Notes under the pieces: model-generated | The model's input: the letters and a program-made list of their open reading frames with translations, nothing else | The model's database searches: none | Told to the model about the DNA's origin: nothing | Shown here: positions 27,370 to 37,047 of the stretch, in pieces | Numbering within the stretch: position 1 is the stretch's first letter | Layout: every line of letters starts with the position of its first letter | Source of the DNA: a bacterium | GTDB taxonomy: Bacteria; Campylobacterota; Campylobacteria; Campylobacterales; Sulfurimonadaceae | NCBI GenBank assembly: GCA_018822665.1 | Contig: JAHJJX010000008.1 | Coordinates: forward strand, 124,001 to 188,000 | Direction of reading: 5' to 3' | Length of the DNA stretch: 64,000 nt | Made by a program: the position numbers and the translations under genes

Positions 27370-28418
27370 TATTCATCTACCTCACTTATTTCTGATATAT
27401 CCATAGTCATAAGATTGCTTATGCCCATAGCAGCTTTAATTTTATCTTCTATCTCTTTTGCCAAGGCAGGGTCTTCTTTAAACTTTGCCTTAACATTTTC
27501 CCGCCCTTGTCCCAGCTTCATATCTTCATAAGAGAACCAAGCACCGCTTTTGTCTATGATATCAAGTTTCACACCGTAATCGACAAGCTCTCCCTCTTTT
27601 GAAATACCTTCACCGAACATTATATCAAATTCAGCTTGACGAAAAGGAGGGGCTACTTTATTTTTTATTACTTTTGCCTTTACACGATTACCGATGCTGT
27701 TTTCACCTTGTTTCAAGGATGCTATTCTTCTCACATCAATTCTAACCGAAGCATAAAACTTCAAAGCATTTCCCCCTGTTGTAGTTTCAGGTGAGCCATA
27801 TCCCATCATCCCTATCTTCATACGAATTTGGTTAATAAAGATAACCGTACAGTTCATTTTATGTAAAATACCTGTTAATTTACGCAAAGCTTTTGACATA
27901 AGACGCGCTTGTACACCAACATTTTGGTCAGACATTTCACCTTCTATTTCAGACTTTGGAGTCAAAGCTGCAACAGAGTCGATAACTATCAAATCAATTG
28001 CCCCGCTTCGCGCGATTGTTTCCACTATATCCAAAGCCTGTTCACCATAATCCGGCTGAGAAACAAGCAGATTATCCACATCTACGCCCAAGTTTCTGGC
28101 ATAAATAACATCAAGCGCATGCTCGGCATCTATAAAAGCGCAAACTCCCCCTGCCTTTTGACACTCTGCCGTGATTTGAAGTGCCAAAGTTGTTTTACCC
28201 GAACTCTCAGGTCCATAAATTTCAACAACCCTGCCTTGAGGAACGCCGCCAATGCCCAAAGCTAAATCTAATCCAATAGAACCGGTACTAATCGCTTCGA
28301 TTGGCATTATTTCTTTATCCCCAAGACGCATTAAAGCGCCTTTTCCGAATGCTTTATCAATCTGTTTCATGGCTAAGTCTAATGATTTTTGTTTGTTTGC
28401 GTCCATCTTTTGGCTCAC
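27369..28418 (-). CDS. recA: Recombinase RecA
   Basis: A 349-residue RecA with Walker [10 protein letters not shown], the [14 protein letters not shown]-type signature ([17 protein letters not shown]), Walker [13 protein letters not shown], and [14 protein letters not shown]. It performs strand exchange in recombination and natural transformation and would be needed if the dispersed word mediates DNA uptake. It heads a recA-eno-ftsB-AMIN unit. No LexA-type box is recognised upstream; instead a 23-base sequence shared with the upstream region of the restriction-modification gene is present (28469-28491). Confidence 0.98.
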   Translation of the reverse strand: MSQKMDANKQKSLDLAMKQIDKAFGKGALMRLGDKEIMPIEAISTGSIGLDLALGIGGVPQGRVVEIYGPESSGKTTLALQITAECQKAGGVCAFIDAEHALDVIYARNLGVDVDNLLVSQPDYGEQALDIVETIARSGAIDLIVIDSVAALTPKSEIEGEMSDQNVGVQARLMSKALRKLTGILHKMNCTVIFINQIRMKIGMMGYGSPETTTGGNALKFYASVRIDVRRIASLKQGENSIGNRVKAKVIKNKVAPPFRQAEFDIMFGEGISKEGELVDYGVKLDIIDKSGAWFSYEDMKLGQGRENVKAKFKEDPALAKEIEDKIKAAMGISNLMTMDISEISEVDE

Positions 28419-28468
28419 TTATATTAAATTTAGACTTATTGTACGACAAATTCAAATACGCTATAAAA

Positions 28469-28491
28469 AATATTTCATTTTGTCATATTTT
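28469..28491. repeat. 23-base sequence shared with 36975-36997
   Basis: Identical 23 bases (starting AATATTTCATTTTG) lie 50 bases upstream of recA and again 56 bases upstream of the restriction-modification gene. Here only the right half of the inverted repeat seen at 36954-36997 is well kept. Confidence 0.7.
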
Positions 28492-28583
28492 TATTCATTT
28501 CGTTTATGCAAAATCACATAAATTAAGGTGAAATTTTATCCTTATTTGGTTAAAATTTAGTTTATATACGAAATGCTTTTATA

Positions 28584-29459
28584 ATGGATTGTAATTTGAA
28601 AAGAACTCTAATAGCGCACTCACCCGATGCAGATGATATTTTTATGTATTATGCTATCAAATTCGGATGGGTAGATATGAAAAACACTCATTTTGATAAT
28701 ATCGCCAAAGATATACAAACCCTCAACGAAGATGCACTCAATGGTGTTTACGACATTGTGGCAATTAGTTTTGCTCTGTATCCTCATATAAAAGACGAAT
28801 ATGCTCTGCTTCGCACCGCAGTCAGTTTCGGAGAGGGTTACGGCCCTAAGATTATCAAGAAAAAAGGTGTGAAACTAAAAAGAAATTTCAGAGTTGCTCT
28901 TAGCGGAAAACACACGACGAATGCTATGCTTTTTCGCATAGCGTATCCGGATGCAAGAGTAAGCTACATGAATTTCTTAGAGATTGAAGATGCTGTTCTT
29001 CACGGCAAGGTGGATGCCGGGGTTTTAATACATGAAAGTATTTTAACTTATAACAATGACCTTGAAGTTGAGCGTGAAATGTGGGATATTTGGCAGGAGT
29101 TAGCCGGAGACGATTTGCCTCTGCCTCTTGGAGGAATGGCAATTCGCCGCTCACTTGCGCTCAATAAAGCCATAGAGTATGAAGCCACTTTGACAAAAGC
29201 TGTCCAAGTGGCACGCGACCATAAAGAGAGGCTCTCTCAAATGCTTATGGAACGTAATCTTGTGCGAATCGATGCCGCCACGCTCGATACATACCTTGAG
29301 CTTTATGCAAATGATGCGTCCATTACCCTAAGCCCAATTCAATACAAAGCCATTAACAAACTTTTTGAAATAGGTTATAAACATGCTTTTTACGATGTCC
29401 CTCTTAAAATAGAAGATTATTTAATCCCCACAGAGTATAAAGAGTTAAGGAATTCATAA
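28584..29459 (+). CDS. mqnD: 1,4-dihydroxy-6-naphthoate synthase MqnD (menaquinone, futalosine route)
   Basis: A 291-residue protein with the substrate-binding-protein fold of MqnA/MqnD: N-terminal HSPDADDIFMYYAI and the conserved acidic and His sites VDAGVLIHES and LPLPLGGMAIRR. MqnD converts cyclic dehypoxanthinylfutalosine to dihydroxynaphthoate. Campylobacterota make menaquinone by this pathway, which fits. The closeness to MqnD rather than the paralogue MqnA is judged from the HSPDADD start. fliQ begins one base after its stop. Confidence 0.85.
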   Translation: MDCNLKRTLIAHSPDADDIFMYYAIKFGWVDMKNTHFDNIAKDIQTLNEDALNGVYDIVAISFALYPHIKDEYALLRTAVSFGEGYGPKIIKKKGVKLKRNFRVALSGKHTTNAMLFRIAYPDARVSYMNFLEIEDAVLHGKVDAGVLIHESILTYNNDLEVEREMWDIWQELAGDDLPLPLGGMAIRRSLALNKAIEYEATLTKAVQVARDHKERLSQMLMERNLVRIDAATLDTYLELYANDASITLSPIQYKAINKLFEIGYKHAFYDVPLKIEDYLIPTEYKELRNS

Positions 29460-29460
29460 C

Positions 29461-29727
29461 ATGGAAGCAAAGCTCATAGCACTAGGAATTGAAACATTTA
29501 AAATAGCCCTTCTTCTAGCGCTTCCTGGTCTTTTAACGGGAATGTTTTTAGGTTTAGCCGTAAGTATTTTTCAGGCAACTACACAGATTAACGAAATGAC
29601 TCTTTCTTTTATCCCTAAAATAATAGGTGTTGTTATCGTCATTATTCTAACTATGCCTTGGATGCTCAATGCAATGACGGACTTTTCCATAAATATTTTC
29701 AATCTCATTCCCACATTTGTAGACTAA
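29461..29727 (+). CDS. fliQ: Flagellar export protein FliQ
   Basis: An 88-residue protein with two membrane helices (about 13-38 and 50-76) and the family features KIALLLALPGLLTGMFLGLAVS and IFQATTQINEMTLSFIPK. It is part of the FliPQR gate of the flagellar type III export apparatus in the inner membrane. The stop codon overlaps the murB start by one base, a pairing that I recall from C. jejuni as well. Confidence 0.96.
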   Translation: MEAKLIALGIETFKIALLLALPGLLTGMFLGLAVSIFQATTQINEMTLSFIPKIIGVVIVIILTMPWMLNAMTDFSINIFNLIPTFVD

Positions 29728-30584
29728 TGCGCTATAAAAGCATCAACTTTTCCAAGTTTTCCTCCCTGAAAATAGGAAAAACCATAGACGTGCTTTTGAT
29801 AGAAAATTGTGAATTTCCACATGCCGAGCACTATCTTATCGGTTCTTGCAATAATATCTTAGTGGGCGAACAAGTTCCTCCATTGATGATGCTGAGTAAA
29901 AAATATGATTATATAACCGTAGCGGGCAACACCTTGAAAATAGGCGCGGCAACACCTTCGGGCAAAATCGCCTCTTTTTGTAAAAAAAACAATATTGCAA
30001 ATTTTGAATTTATTTCCCATTTGCCGGGAACTCTTGGCGGCTTGGTTAAGATGAATGCAGGACTTAAAGAATATGAAATTTTTAATAATCTTCTCTTTAT
30101 TTCCACATGTGCTGTGAGCGATAGCGAGGAAATACTCTTGGGGTGCCAAGGCGACCTGCAAAAAGAATGCATTGCGTTTGGATACAGATACACCAATATA
30201 AACACACCTGTTTTAGAAGCAACATTTGAGCTCTCCTATGGTTACGACAAAGAAAAATTAGAGATGTTTAAAAAAATGCGCTCGAATCAACCAAGCACAC
30301 CAAGCGCAGGAAGCTGCTTTAAGAATCCAAAAGGTGATTATGCGGGAAGACTCATTGAAGCTGTAGGAATGAAAGGGCTTAGAGTCGGCGGTATGGAATT
30401 TAGCACCGTTCATGCAAATTTCTTGGTCAATCACGGCGAAGGAAATTTTAACGATGCAATATTTTTAATACAAGAGGTTCAAAAAAGAGTTTACGAGCAG
30501 TTTGGAATTTGGCTGGAAAATGAAATAATTGTTTTAGATGAAAGATACATGGGGAAAGATTCCCCACTTTTAAAAAGCGAATAA
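29727..30584 (+). CDS. murB: UDP-N-acetylenolpyruvoylglucosamine reductase
   Basis: The FAD enzyme that makes UDP-N-acetylmuramate from the enolpyruvyl form. Signatures: TPSGKIASFCKKN, LPGTLGGLVKMNAGLKEYEI for FAD binding, STPSAGSCFKNPKG with the proton-donor Ser region, and the catalytic Glu in the C-terminal part. About 285 residues, the short type usual in Campylobacterota. I placed the start at 29727 (TAATG with fliQ) rather than the longer frame from 29658 that overlaps fliQ. One exact and one nine-base partial copy of the dispersed word are in the gene (read FPHAE and ISTCA). Confidence 0.93.
   Translation: MRYKSINFSKFSSLKIGKTIDVLLIENCEFPHAEHYLIGSCNNILVGEQVPPLMMLSKKYDYITVAGNTLKIGAATPSGKIASFCKKNNIANFEFISHLPGTLGGLVKMNAGLKEYEIFNNLLFISTCAVSDSEEILLGCQGDLQKECIAFGYRYTNINTPVLEATFELSYGYDKEKLEMFKKMRSNQPSTPSAGSCFKNPKGDYAGRLIEAVGMKGLRVGGMEFSTVHANFLVNHGEGNFNDAIFLIQEVQKRVYEQFGIWLENEIIVLDERYMGKDSPLLKSE
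29815..29825 (-). repeat. Exact copy of dispersed word GGCATGTGGAA
   Basis: Minus orientation, preceded by C. Inside murB, read as FPHAE. Confidence 0.9.
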
Positions 30585-30664
30585 TAAAAACCCCCGTCTG
30601 CGCTATGAGCGAATATGCAGAAGTACTCCTAGGGTTCCTAAGCTTGGGTATGTGGAATTCATAA

Positions 30665-31426
30665 CTAAAAACGAAGCATTAAGCCCGCGTATAATCCTGC
30701 GAAGTTCAAATCCATTTTTGCATCTGTGCCGTCTTCATCAATTTGTATCTTTTGAACTCTGTAACCAACTTCCAATGCAGGTTGAACAATAGGAATAAAA
30801 TCTAAAGTATAATCAACTTTTGCACGAACATCATACATGGTAGAAGAGCCGGTTGTTATGTATTTTACATCTGCTTCAAGACCGATATTTGTAGCGGGAA
30901 TTTCTACACGACTCCTCACATACAATAAAGGAAGCACGATACTGGTTGTATCACTATACGAAGTGTCTGTGCTTCCAACAATCGTTACGCCATCCGCTTT
31001 ATAAGAAGTATTCATTATTTTTAAATCTACGCCTAGGTCAAGAGTTGTCCAAAAAGTATTATCTAAAATATTGTAATAAGGGATAACATCAAATTGTGTC
31101 ATCTCAAGCGTTGTGCTTGCCTTCGTAGGAATAGTAAAATCTTTAAATGAACCGGTAGCTTCCCCGCTATTTTTCAAAGAAACATATTCCACTCTTAAAT
31201 TTGGGATAATTGGAACAGGGTGTTTGATTAATAACCAAGCATAATTCTGGGTTTCCTCTTTTTCCAGAGAGGTATCCTTACCCGTCGCACCGCTATTTGT
31301 ATAACTTATCTCTCCGCTTGGCGTTTGCATCCAAGCACCCGCACCCATTTCAATTCTTGCAAAATCTGCACTCGCCGTTGCTGCGAACATAATTCCACAT
31401 GCCAGAGTTGTTAGTATCTTCTTCAT
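30665..31426 (-). CDS. TIGR04219-type outer membrane beta-barrel protein
   Basis: A 253-residue secreted protein. Signal peptide MKKILTTLACGIMFAATASA, then amphipathic strands typical of a small outer membrane barrel (FARIEMGAGAWMQTPSGEI at the start of the mature part, YAGLMLRF at the end with terminal Phe). The start pattern matches the TIGR04219 family, whose role is unknown. I chose the ATG at 31426 because TTGGAGATTACC precedes it; the ATG four codons earlier would bury this site. An exact copy of the dispersed word codes for LACGI in the signal peptide. Confidence 0.82.
   Translation of the reverse strand: MKKILTTLACGIMFAATASADFARIEMGAGAWMQTPSGEISYTNSGATGKDTSLEKEETQNYAWLLIKHPVPIIPNLRVEYVSLKNSGEATGSFKDFTIPTKASTTLEMTQFDVIPYYNILDNTFWTTLDLGVDLKIMNTSYKADGVTIVGSTDTSYSDTTSIVLPLLYVRSRVEIPATNIGLEADVKYITTGSSTMYDVRAKVDYTLDFIPIVQPALEVGYRVQKIQIDEDGTDAKMDLNFAGLYAGLMLRF
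31393..31403 (-). repeat. Exact copy of dispersed word GGCATGTGGAA
   Basis: Minus orientation, preceded by T. Inside the signal peptide of the beta-barrel gene, read as LACGI. Confidence 0.9.
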
Positions 31427-31510
31427 GGTAATCTCCAAAATGTTAGTTGGTATTATTATATCGAAGTGATTGATTAGCTAAACTTAAGCAAAAATATAAA
31501 TTTGATAATT

Positions 31511-31532
31511 ATTTAGGGCTTTTGCCCTAAAT
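31511..31532 (-). terminator. Hairpin downstream of tpx
   Basis: Perfect nine-base stem ATTTAGGGC/GCCCTAAAT with a TTTT loop, about 80 bases after the tpx stop. A second hairpin (AGCCAC...GTGGCT, about 31570-31592) lies nearer the stop codon. Either may end the tpx transcript. Confidence 0.6.
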
Positions 31533-31610
31533 AAGAGGAGGAAGAATAAAATGAGTTTAAACTCTGGGTTTAGCCACCTAGGAGGGAAGTGGCTCTTTTA
31601 AAAATTTGAA

Positions 31611-32114
31611 TTATTTAACAGCAGCTAAAGCAGCGTCGTAGTTAGGCTCTTCAGTGATTTCAGGAACGATTTCTTTGTATGTTACGATACCTTCTTCGTT
31701 GATTGCAAAGATTGCTCTACATGTAACACCGGCAAGAACAGAACCACCAAGTAATACACCATATGCGTTAGCGAAATCTTTATTTCTGAAATCTGAAGTT
31801 ACAGTTAAGTTAGTAATCCCTTCAGTTGAACAAAAACGTCCAGCAGCAAACGGTAAATCTAAAGAAACGATTGTTGGTCTAACACCTTCTAAAGAAGAAG
31901 CTTTTGCATTGAAGTTACGAGTTTCAGTAGCACATACGCCTGTATCTAATGAAGGAACAACAATAATAAGTTGTTTGTGCCCTTGCGCTCCACCAACTAC
32001 TACATCGCCTAAACCATCAGAGTTAACAACTGTAACTTCCGGTGCTTTATCACCTACATTTACCTGATTTCCTAAAAGTTCTACGTCTGTACCTTTGAAT
32101 TTTGTAGTTGCCAT
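31611..32114 (-). CDS. tpx: Thiol peroxidase (atypical 2-Cys peroxiredoxin)
   Basis: A 167-residue Tpx. The peroxidatic Cys is in PSLDTGVCATETRNF and the resolving Cys in FAAGRFCSTEGI, the spacing of the Tpx class. It reduces hydrogen peroxide and alkyl peroxides with thioredoxin. GGAGCCAAA precedes the ATG. Its own promoter should lie in 32115-32222; no PerR-like box is evident there. Confidence 0.96.
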   Translation of the reverse strand: MATTKFKGTDVELLGNQVNVGDKAPEVTVVNSDGLGDVVVGGAQGHKQLIIVVPSLDTGVCATETRNFNAKASSLEGVRPTIVSLDLPFAAGRFCSTEGITNLTVTSDFRNKDFANAYGVLLGGSVLAGVTCRAIFAINEEGIVTYKEIVPEITEEPNYDAALAAVK

Positions 32115-32222
32115 TTTGGCTCCTTGATTTGATTTATTTAATTTATATCGAAAGTTTACTTAAATCGGATAATTTTACTCTTATTTAAAAAAAGAGTGTT
32201 TCTTCATAAGCTTTTTTTAAGT

Positions 32223-33200
32223 TTATAGTTTACTTTTTGGAGAAATACCCAGCTCGTACAAAGAACTAAACATCTCTTTATGATACATCTCCACCGCAAC
32301 TCTGCCAATCATCGCCGCATTGTCTGAACAGTATTTCAGTTCACTCAAAAGAAGATTAGCTCCATAAGGTTTTAAAAGCTCTTGAATTTGTTCTCGGAGG
32401 TAAAGGTTTGCGCTCGCCCCTCCGACTATGGCAAAACTCTTAGGCGGATTTTCTTTAAAATATTTTTTCAATTTTTGAATGAGATGCATAGTCGCTATAT
32501 GCTCAAAGGAAGCTGCAATGTCGGCATAATCATCTGTCGTCCCTTTTTCAACTGCCAGTCTCACCGCATTTTTAAGTCCGGAATAGGAAAATGAGATAAG
32601 CTTGGATTGAGAAAGAGGAATGGTGAAATTATATTTTGTTCTCTCGCCCCCCTTTGCAAGCTCTTGTATCAGGGGACCTCCCGGATATCCAAGATTCATC
32701 ATTTTGGCTACTTTGTCAAAACTTTCTCCAAAACTGTCATCCATACTTTTTGCAACCGTGGAGATATTTTCAAGATTTTCCACTTCCATCACCTGCGTAT
32801 GCCCGCCTGAAACCAAAAGGACAGTTAATGGAAACTGCTCTTGTTTTTCTATAAAAAGGGAATAGATGTGTCCTACCAAATGATTCACTCCTATAAGAGG
32901 AATATTTAATGCCACAGAAATAGCTTTAGCCATTACAACCCCCTCAATAAGAGTCACCGCAAGTCCGGGAGTCGATGTAACTGCTACCGCTTTTAACTTA
33001 GAAAAATAGGGTTCACACTCCTCTAAAATACGGGGGAGTGCTTCCGCGTGGAGTCTGGCTGCGAGCTCCGGAACAACACCGCCATACACCGAATGTTCTA
33101 ACTCCTGAGATATCTTTTTATGAAACAGAAGTCGGCATGTGGAAATCTCTGTAATAGCGATTGCGCTGTCATCGCATGAACTCTCGATGGATAAAATCAT
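32223..33200 (-). CDS. tsaD: tRNA threonylcarbamoyladenosine transferase TsaD
   Basis: An ASKHA-fold enzyme of 325 residues that puts the threonylcarbamoyl group on A37 of ANN-decoding tRNAs together with TsaB and TsaE. Signatures: [15 protein letters not shown], metal-binding His pair in [20 protein letters not shown], and SYSGLKNAV. Its ATG overlaps the stop of the upstream restriction-modification gene (ATGA). An exact copy of the dispersed word near its 5' end is read as ISTCR, the only copy in this reading frame. Confidence 0.96.
   Translation of the reverse strand: MILSIESSCDDSAIAITEISTCRLLFHKKISQELEHSVYGGVVPELAARLHAEALPRILEECEPYFSKLKAVAVTSTPGLAVTLIEGVVMAKAISVALNIPLIGVNHLVGHIYSLFIEKQEQFPLTVLLVSGGHTQVMEVENLENISTVAKSMDDSFGESFDKVAKMMNLGYPGGPLIQELAKGGERTKYNFTIPLSQSKLISFSYSGLKNAVRLAVEKGTTDDYADIAASFEHIATMHLIQKLKKYFKENPPKSFAIVGGASANLYLREQIQELLKPYGANLLLSELKYCSDNAAMIGRVAVEMYHKEMFSSLYELGISPKSKL
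33134..33144 (+). repeat. Exact copy of dispersed word GGCATGTGGAA
   Basis: Preceded by C. Inside tsaD, read on the minus strand as ISTCR. Confidence 0.9.
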
Positions 33201-36200
33201 TTTAAATACTTGTCTAAGATAGCTTGTTTTTGCTTTGGAATATTTGCTAATTCCTGCTCTTTTTTTTGCATCTCTTTTTCTATAGTTTCTATTTGAGCAA
33301 CTATCTTTTTTTGTTCTTCAGGTGATGGAAGAGGAACTTTAAACTCCTCTAATTGTAATTTAGTAATTGCTTCTCTTGATGTTGCACTTTTTCCAATTTC
33401 CAACAATTGGGTTTTATACACATTGCTTATTAAAACTTTTTGAAGAAATTGAGGAATAACTTTATCATTTGTACGAATTATCGAGACATGTTGATTTACC
33501 CTTGCAGGTAAATAGCTATCATCTACAATGCAACATCGCGCTATGGAAGCTCCTGTAATATTAAACAAAATATCATCTTTTTGTACAGTTACATTATTTA
33601 ATTTCTTTGCTTGTTCTTCATTAATAAAAGCCAATCCCTTATCTATAAATTTATTATCATAAATATTTTGACTTCTAATTAAACTAATACCACTTTCAAA
33701 ATAAGAGCCTTCTCCACCTTTTGGAGTTGCTCCGCTACCGATTTTTGTAGTTATATCTTGAAGGCTTATAATATCTCCGGAAGAACGGCTAATTATATTT
33801 TCTATCTCTTTCTCGTACTTTTCAATCTCAATCGTATTCTTTTGCTCAATTTTTTCTAAATTTTCAATCTCTTTTACGATTTTTTCTTGAATCTCTTTTG
33901 GAGGGAGGGGAATTTTAATATTTCTTAAATTTGCTTGATTTAATTTAGGAATATTCAATCCGGTAACATATGGTGTTAAGTCAAGTTTATTCAATATTTC
34001 AACTAAAAATTTATCCAAAAGTTTTTTTCTATTTGGCTTCAAAACATGCGCATGATTATTAACCCAATACTTGCCGTTAACAATAAATGATGAATTTTCA
34101 TTATCTGACCATTTCGCGCCATCTTCCCCTATTAAAACCAGTCGCTCGTCAAAAATATAATCATCAATATAATCTATTATACCCGTAGCACCATAATAAG
34201 GATACCGCCCATTTCTTCTATCTCTTTGACTTAAAGGTATTCTCTTGTTATCAAGTATTTCAATATAATCTTCTATTTTTACGATATCCCACTTACTCTC
34301 AATTTTCACTTTTTTTTTAGCATTTAAAGAGATGGTTTTTTCAAAGTTGATTCTGTCAAAACTCATCATATCTACCAAATCTATATAAGAGATATTCTCT
34401 TTTAAACTCTCGTCTATCTCTTTTTCTTCGCCGTTAAACGCACCATAAATATAACTGTTTGCTTTCAAACTATTGGTATAAGAGTTCTCATCATAAAGAG
34501 AGGTGCACTCATCTATAGATTTGCTTCTAGCGATTGCATGAATACCTTCACTTCCTCGCCTGTTGCTAAACTCATAGCCTAAAAACTTTTTCTCTTCTTG
34601 CTTCTCACCTGTTTTTACTACGGTGACTTTTTGAGGATATGCCAAAATAAAATATAAAAGCTTTTCTTTTTCGATTTCTATTATCTTCTGGGCATCATCA
34701 AACTTTTTAGTATATTCTTTATATATTTCATGGTTTTGCATAGTTGAATTGGCATTTTTTTCTATTAAAGTTATATAGTCATCAATAGTTACATTTTTCC
34801 ATACATAAGAGAGATATTTTGAGAGTGGTTTTTCAATACCGTTTATCGTTATATCCTTTTTATTCTCAAAGAGTTTCTCTATTGAAACCTGTGTATTTAC
34901 ATGCTCCATATTGTTTTTTCTTCTTAAGAATAGCACTACCGTATTGGTTCCCGTTGCCATAAATGTGTTTGAACCTAGCTCAGTAATACTTACAATCTCA
35001 AAATATCTAAATATTATCTCTCTCGTTTTAGTATAAATACCGCCACCGGTTAAAATACTGCTAGGCAAAATAATCCCTGCAATACCGCCGTCTTTTAAAA
35101 GTTGTTTTGTTCGCTCTATAAAGAGAGCCTCTATTTCGCTACTTTGATCGGTTAGTCTGTCATATAGTTCAAAATCATTGCTATCAAATTTCTTGCTTAC
35201 ATTTTTAAATGCACTGACCGAATACGGCGGATTTGAAACTACAATATCAAATTTTTTATTGTCTTGAGAATAGTTTTTATCTTTATGATTCAGCTTGCCT
35301 TTAAACTCTTTCGTATTTGTAAAGTTAGACAATCCGTCTCCATGGATAACTTTAGCCAAACCGTCTCCATGTAAATAACACCCCACTTTAGCAGTTTTTA
35401 CAAGTCTATAATCTTTCTCGATTCCGTAAACATAATCATAAGCCCACTTAAAATGATTAACTTTCCACGCTTGTAATTCATTTGACACATCGCCTATAAA
35501 TCCCGAATTATCTGAATTTATAATATATTTTTGTATCTCATCCATCGCCTCTGTGATGAAGTGTCCGCTTCCTACGGCATAGTCGATTACATTCGGTAAA
35601 AGTTCATCTCTTTCACCTTTTAAAAGCTTTTCTTTGATGATTTTATCAAAAGGGATACTTCTAATTATAAATCTTGCTATCGGCACAGGGGTGAAAAATT
35701 GCCCAACTTCTTGTTTGAGTCCTGTTGTTAGAAGTAACTCAAAAAAATCACTTAAAAATTGTTGTTTTTTTGTATATCTGATTTTATAGTTTTGAAGCAA
35801 TTCGACTATCTCTTTAACAACAATTGCATTTTCGTCAAATGTCTCTTGGTTAAATACATCTTTAATAGCAAACTCATTGTTTTTTTGAAGTCTTATTTTT
35901 GTAAACTCTTTTAAAAGCAGTTCTTTTACACTGCTATCAAGTGTTCCAAACTTCTCTTCAAACTCTTTATCGCTTAAGTCTGTCACTTCTTTATCAAGGA
36001 ACTCTTTCATACCTCTTTGATAAAGGTCGGTTAATCTCTTTTGAAATGTGACATGGTCATCGATTCCTTCAAGCCATTGAAACTCAAGTTCTTCATTTGG
36101 TTTAGTATGTTTTTCATCCATGATTTTGCACAAAAATAGGGTGAAGATTTTGTTAAAAGCATTCGGTTTATCCGATACTACATTGTGTCTGAGTATCTCC

Positions 36201-36919
36201 ATAAAGCGGTTAAATATAAAACTGCTGTCTTCTTGTTTTATATCCACCAAATCTTTAGGTGTAAGCGCTCGACTTTTATAATTATAAGGGGTATTCCAAT
36301 CGTTAAAGACTCCATTATTTTTAGTTGTTTTATTCCATCTCTCATAAAAATCTTTTACATTACTTGTAGCTTTATACTCATCTTCGATTTTAATGATTTC
36401 ATTTTTATATTCAATATTTTTATTGATGAGTGCCGAAGTATATAAAACCAAAATATCTGCATCTTTATCTTGTTGAAAATATGTAAAGAGTTGTCCGCCG
36501 TCTTTGTTGAGTTTGGCAAAGGCTTTATCAAACTCTTTTCCCCAAGTTTTACACTCAATCATCATGTATGCAGTGCCATTATCGCGAGTTACTAAAATAT
36601 CAAGTCTTCCGCTTGTGCCGTGACCCGACGGATAGACCTTTTCTAGTATTATATTTTTTGGTGCGTACCCTTTTGTTAAAAGTCTATCTACGCATTCAAG
36701 TACGACAAAATCTTCTTCTTTTGTGATTTTTTGAATAGAGTTCTTAGAATTATTAAAAAAAATAATGTTTCCAAAATCGATACTACTTTTATCTAAAGCT
36801 ATTTCTATATTATAATCATTATGATTTGAATATTTTTTATGATACACATTAATATTATTTTCTTTTGGAATAAACTGTAGTTTAGCTATCAAGTTATTTA
36901 TGAATAAATCAGCTAGCAT
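33197..36919 (-). CDS. Single-chain restriction-modification enzyme (nuclease, N6-adenine methyltransferase and specificity parts)
   Basis: A 1240-residue fusion. N-terminal PD-(D/E)xK nuclease (GRLDILV with D107, then IECKTW with E122 and K124). Central N6-adenine methyltransferase of the HsdM/type IIG kind: [11 protein letters not shown], motif I VGSGHF (about 445), NPPY (about 563). C-terminal half-repeated specificity region with two target-recognition domains (about 880-1010 and 1060-1230: [25 protein letters not shown]) separated by coiled coils. No helicase motor is seen, so it is nearer type IIG/IIC than type I. It lies between dxr and tsaD with no copy of the dispersed word, suggesting insertion. 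Confidence 0.88.
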   Translation of the reverse strand: MLADLFINNLIAKLQFIPKENNINVYHKKYSNHNDYNIEIALDKSSIDFGNIIFFNNSKNSIQKITKEEDFVVLECVDRLLTKGYAPKNIILEKVYPSGHGTSGRLDILVTRDNGTAYMMIECKTWGKEFDKAFAKLNKDGGQLFTYFQQDKDADILVLYTSALINKNIEYKNEIIKIEDEYKATSNVKDFYERWNKTTKNNGVFNDWNTPYNYKSRALTPKDLVDIKQEDSSFIFNRFMEILRHNVVSDKPNAFNKIFTLFLCKIMDEKHTKPNEELEFQWLEGIDDHVTFQKRLTDLYQRGMKEFLDKEVTDLSDKEFEEKFGTLDSSVKELLLKEFTKIRLQKNNEFAIKDVFNQETFDENAIVVKEIVELLQNYKIRYTKKQQFLSDFFELLLTTGLKQEVGQFFTPVPIARFIIRSIPFDKIIKEKLLKGERDELLPNVIDYAVGSGHFITEAMDEIQKYIINSDNSGFIGDVSNELQAWKVNHFKWAYDYVYGIEKDYRLVKTAKVGCYLHGDGLAKVIHGDGLSNFTNTKEFKGKLNHKDKNYSQDNKKFDIVVSNPPYSVSAFKNVSKKFDSNDFELYDRLTDQSSEIEALFIERTKQLLKDGGIAGIILPSSILTGGGIYTKTREIIFRYFEIVSITELGSNTFMATGTNTVVLFLRRKNNMEHVNTQVSIEKLFENKKDITINGIEKPLSKYLSYVWKNVTIDDYITLIEKNANSTMQNHEIYKEYTKKFDDAQKIIEIEKEKLLYFILAYPQKVTVVKTGEKQEEKKFLGYEFSNRRGSEGIHAIARSKSIDECTSLYDENSYTNSLKANSYIYGAFNGEEKEIDESLKENISYIDLVDMMSFDRINFEKTISLNAKKKVKIESKWDIVKIEDYIEILDNKRIPLSQRDRRNGRYPYYGATGIIDYIDDYIFDERLVLIGEDGAKWSDNENSSFIVNGKYWVNNHAHVLKPNRKKLLDKFLVEILNKLDLTPYVTGLNIPKLNQANLRNIKIPLPPKEIQEKIVKEIENLEKIEQKNTIEIEKYEKEIENIISRSSGDIISLQDITTKIGSGATPKGGEGSYFESGISLIRSQNIYDNKFIDKGLAFINEEQAKKLNNVTVQKDDILFNITGASIARCCIVDDSYLPARVNQHVSIIRTNDKVIPQFLQKVLISNVYKTQLLEIGKSATSREAITKLQLEEFKVPLPSPEEQKKIVAQIETIEKEMQKKEQELANIPKQKQAILDKYLK

Positions 36920-36953
36920 TTCAATTCACCTTGTTTTTTATTTATCTTAACAG

Positions 36954-36997
36954 AAAATATGACAAAATAAAAATAATATTTCATTTTGTCATATTTT
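36954..36997. repeat. Perfect 15-base inverted repeat upstream of the restriction-modification gene
   Basis: AAAATATGACAAAAT (36954-36968) and ATTTTGTCATATTTT (36983-36997) are exact reverse complements, 14 bases apart, 35 bases before the start codon. It may be an operator that controls the enzyme, or the dxr terminator. The right arm with eight more bases recurs upstream of recA. Confidence 0.75.
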
Positions 36998-37047
36998 ACG
37001 TAAATCAAGCTCTTTATTTAATATTGATTAACTTAATGGATTGGATT

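Noticed and set aside
33197-36919. BREX or classic type I restriction system
   Set aside because: There is no helicase domain, no separate HsdR, HsdM or HsdS, and no PglZ, BrxC or BrxL gene. One chain holds nuclease, methyltransferase and specificity parts.
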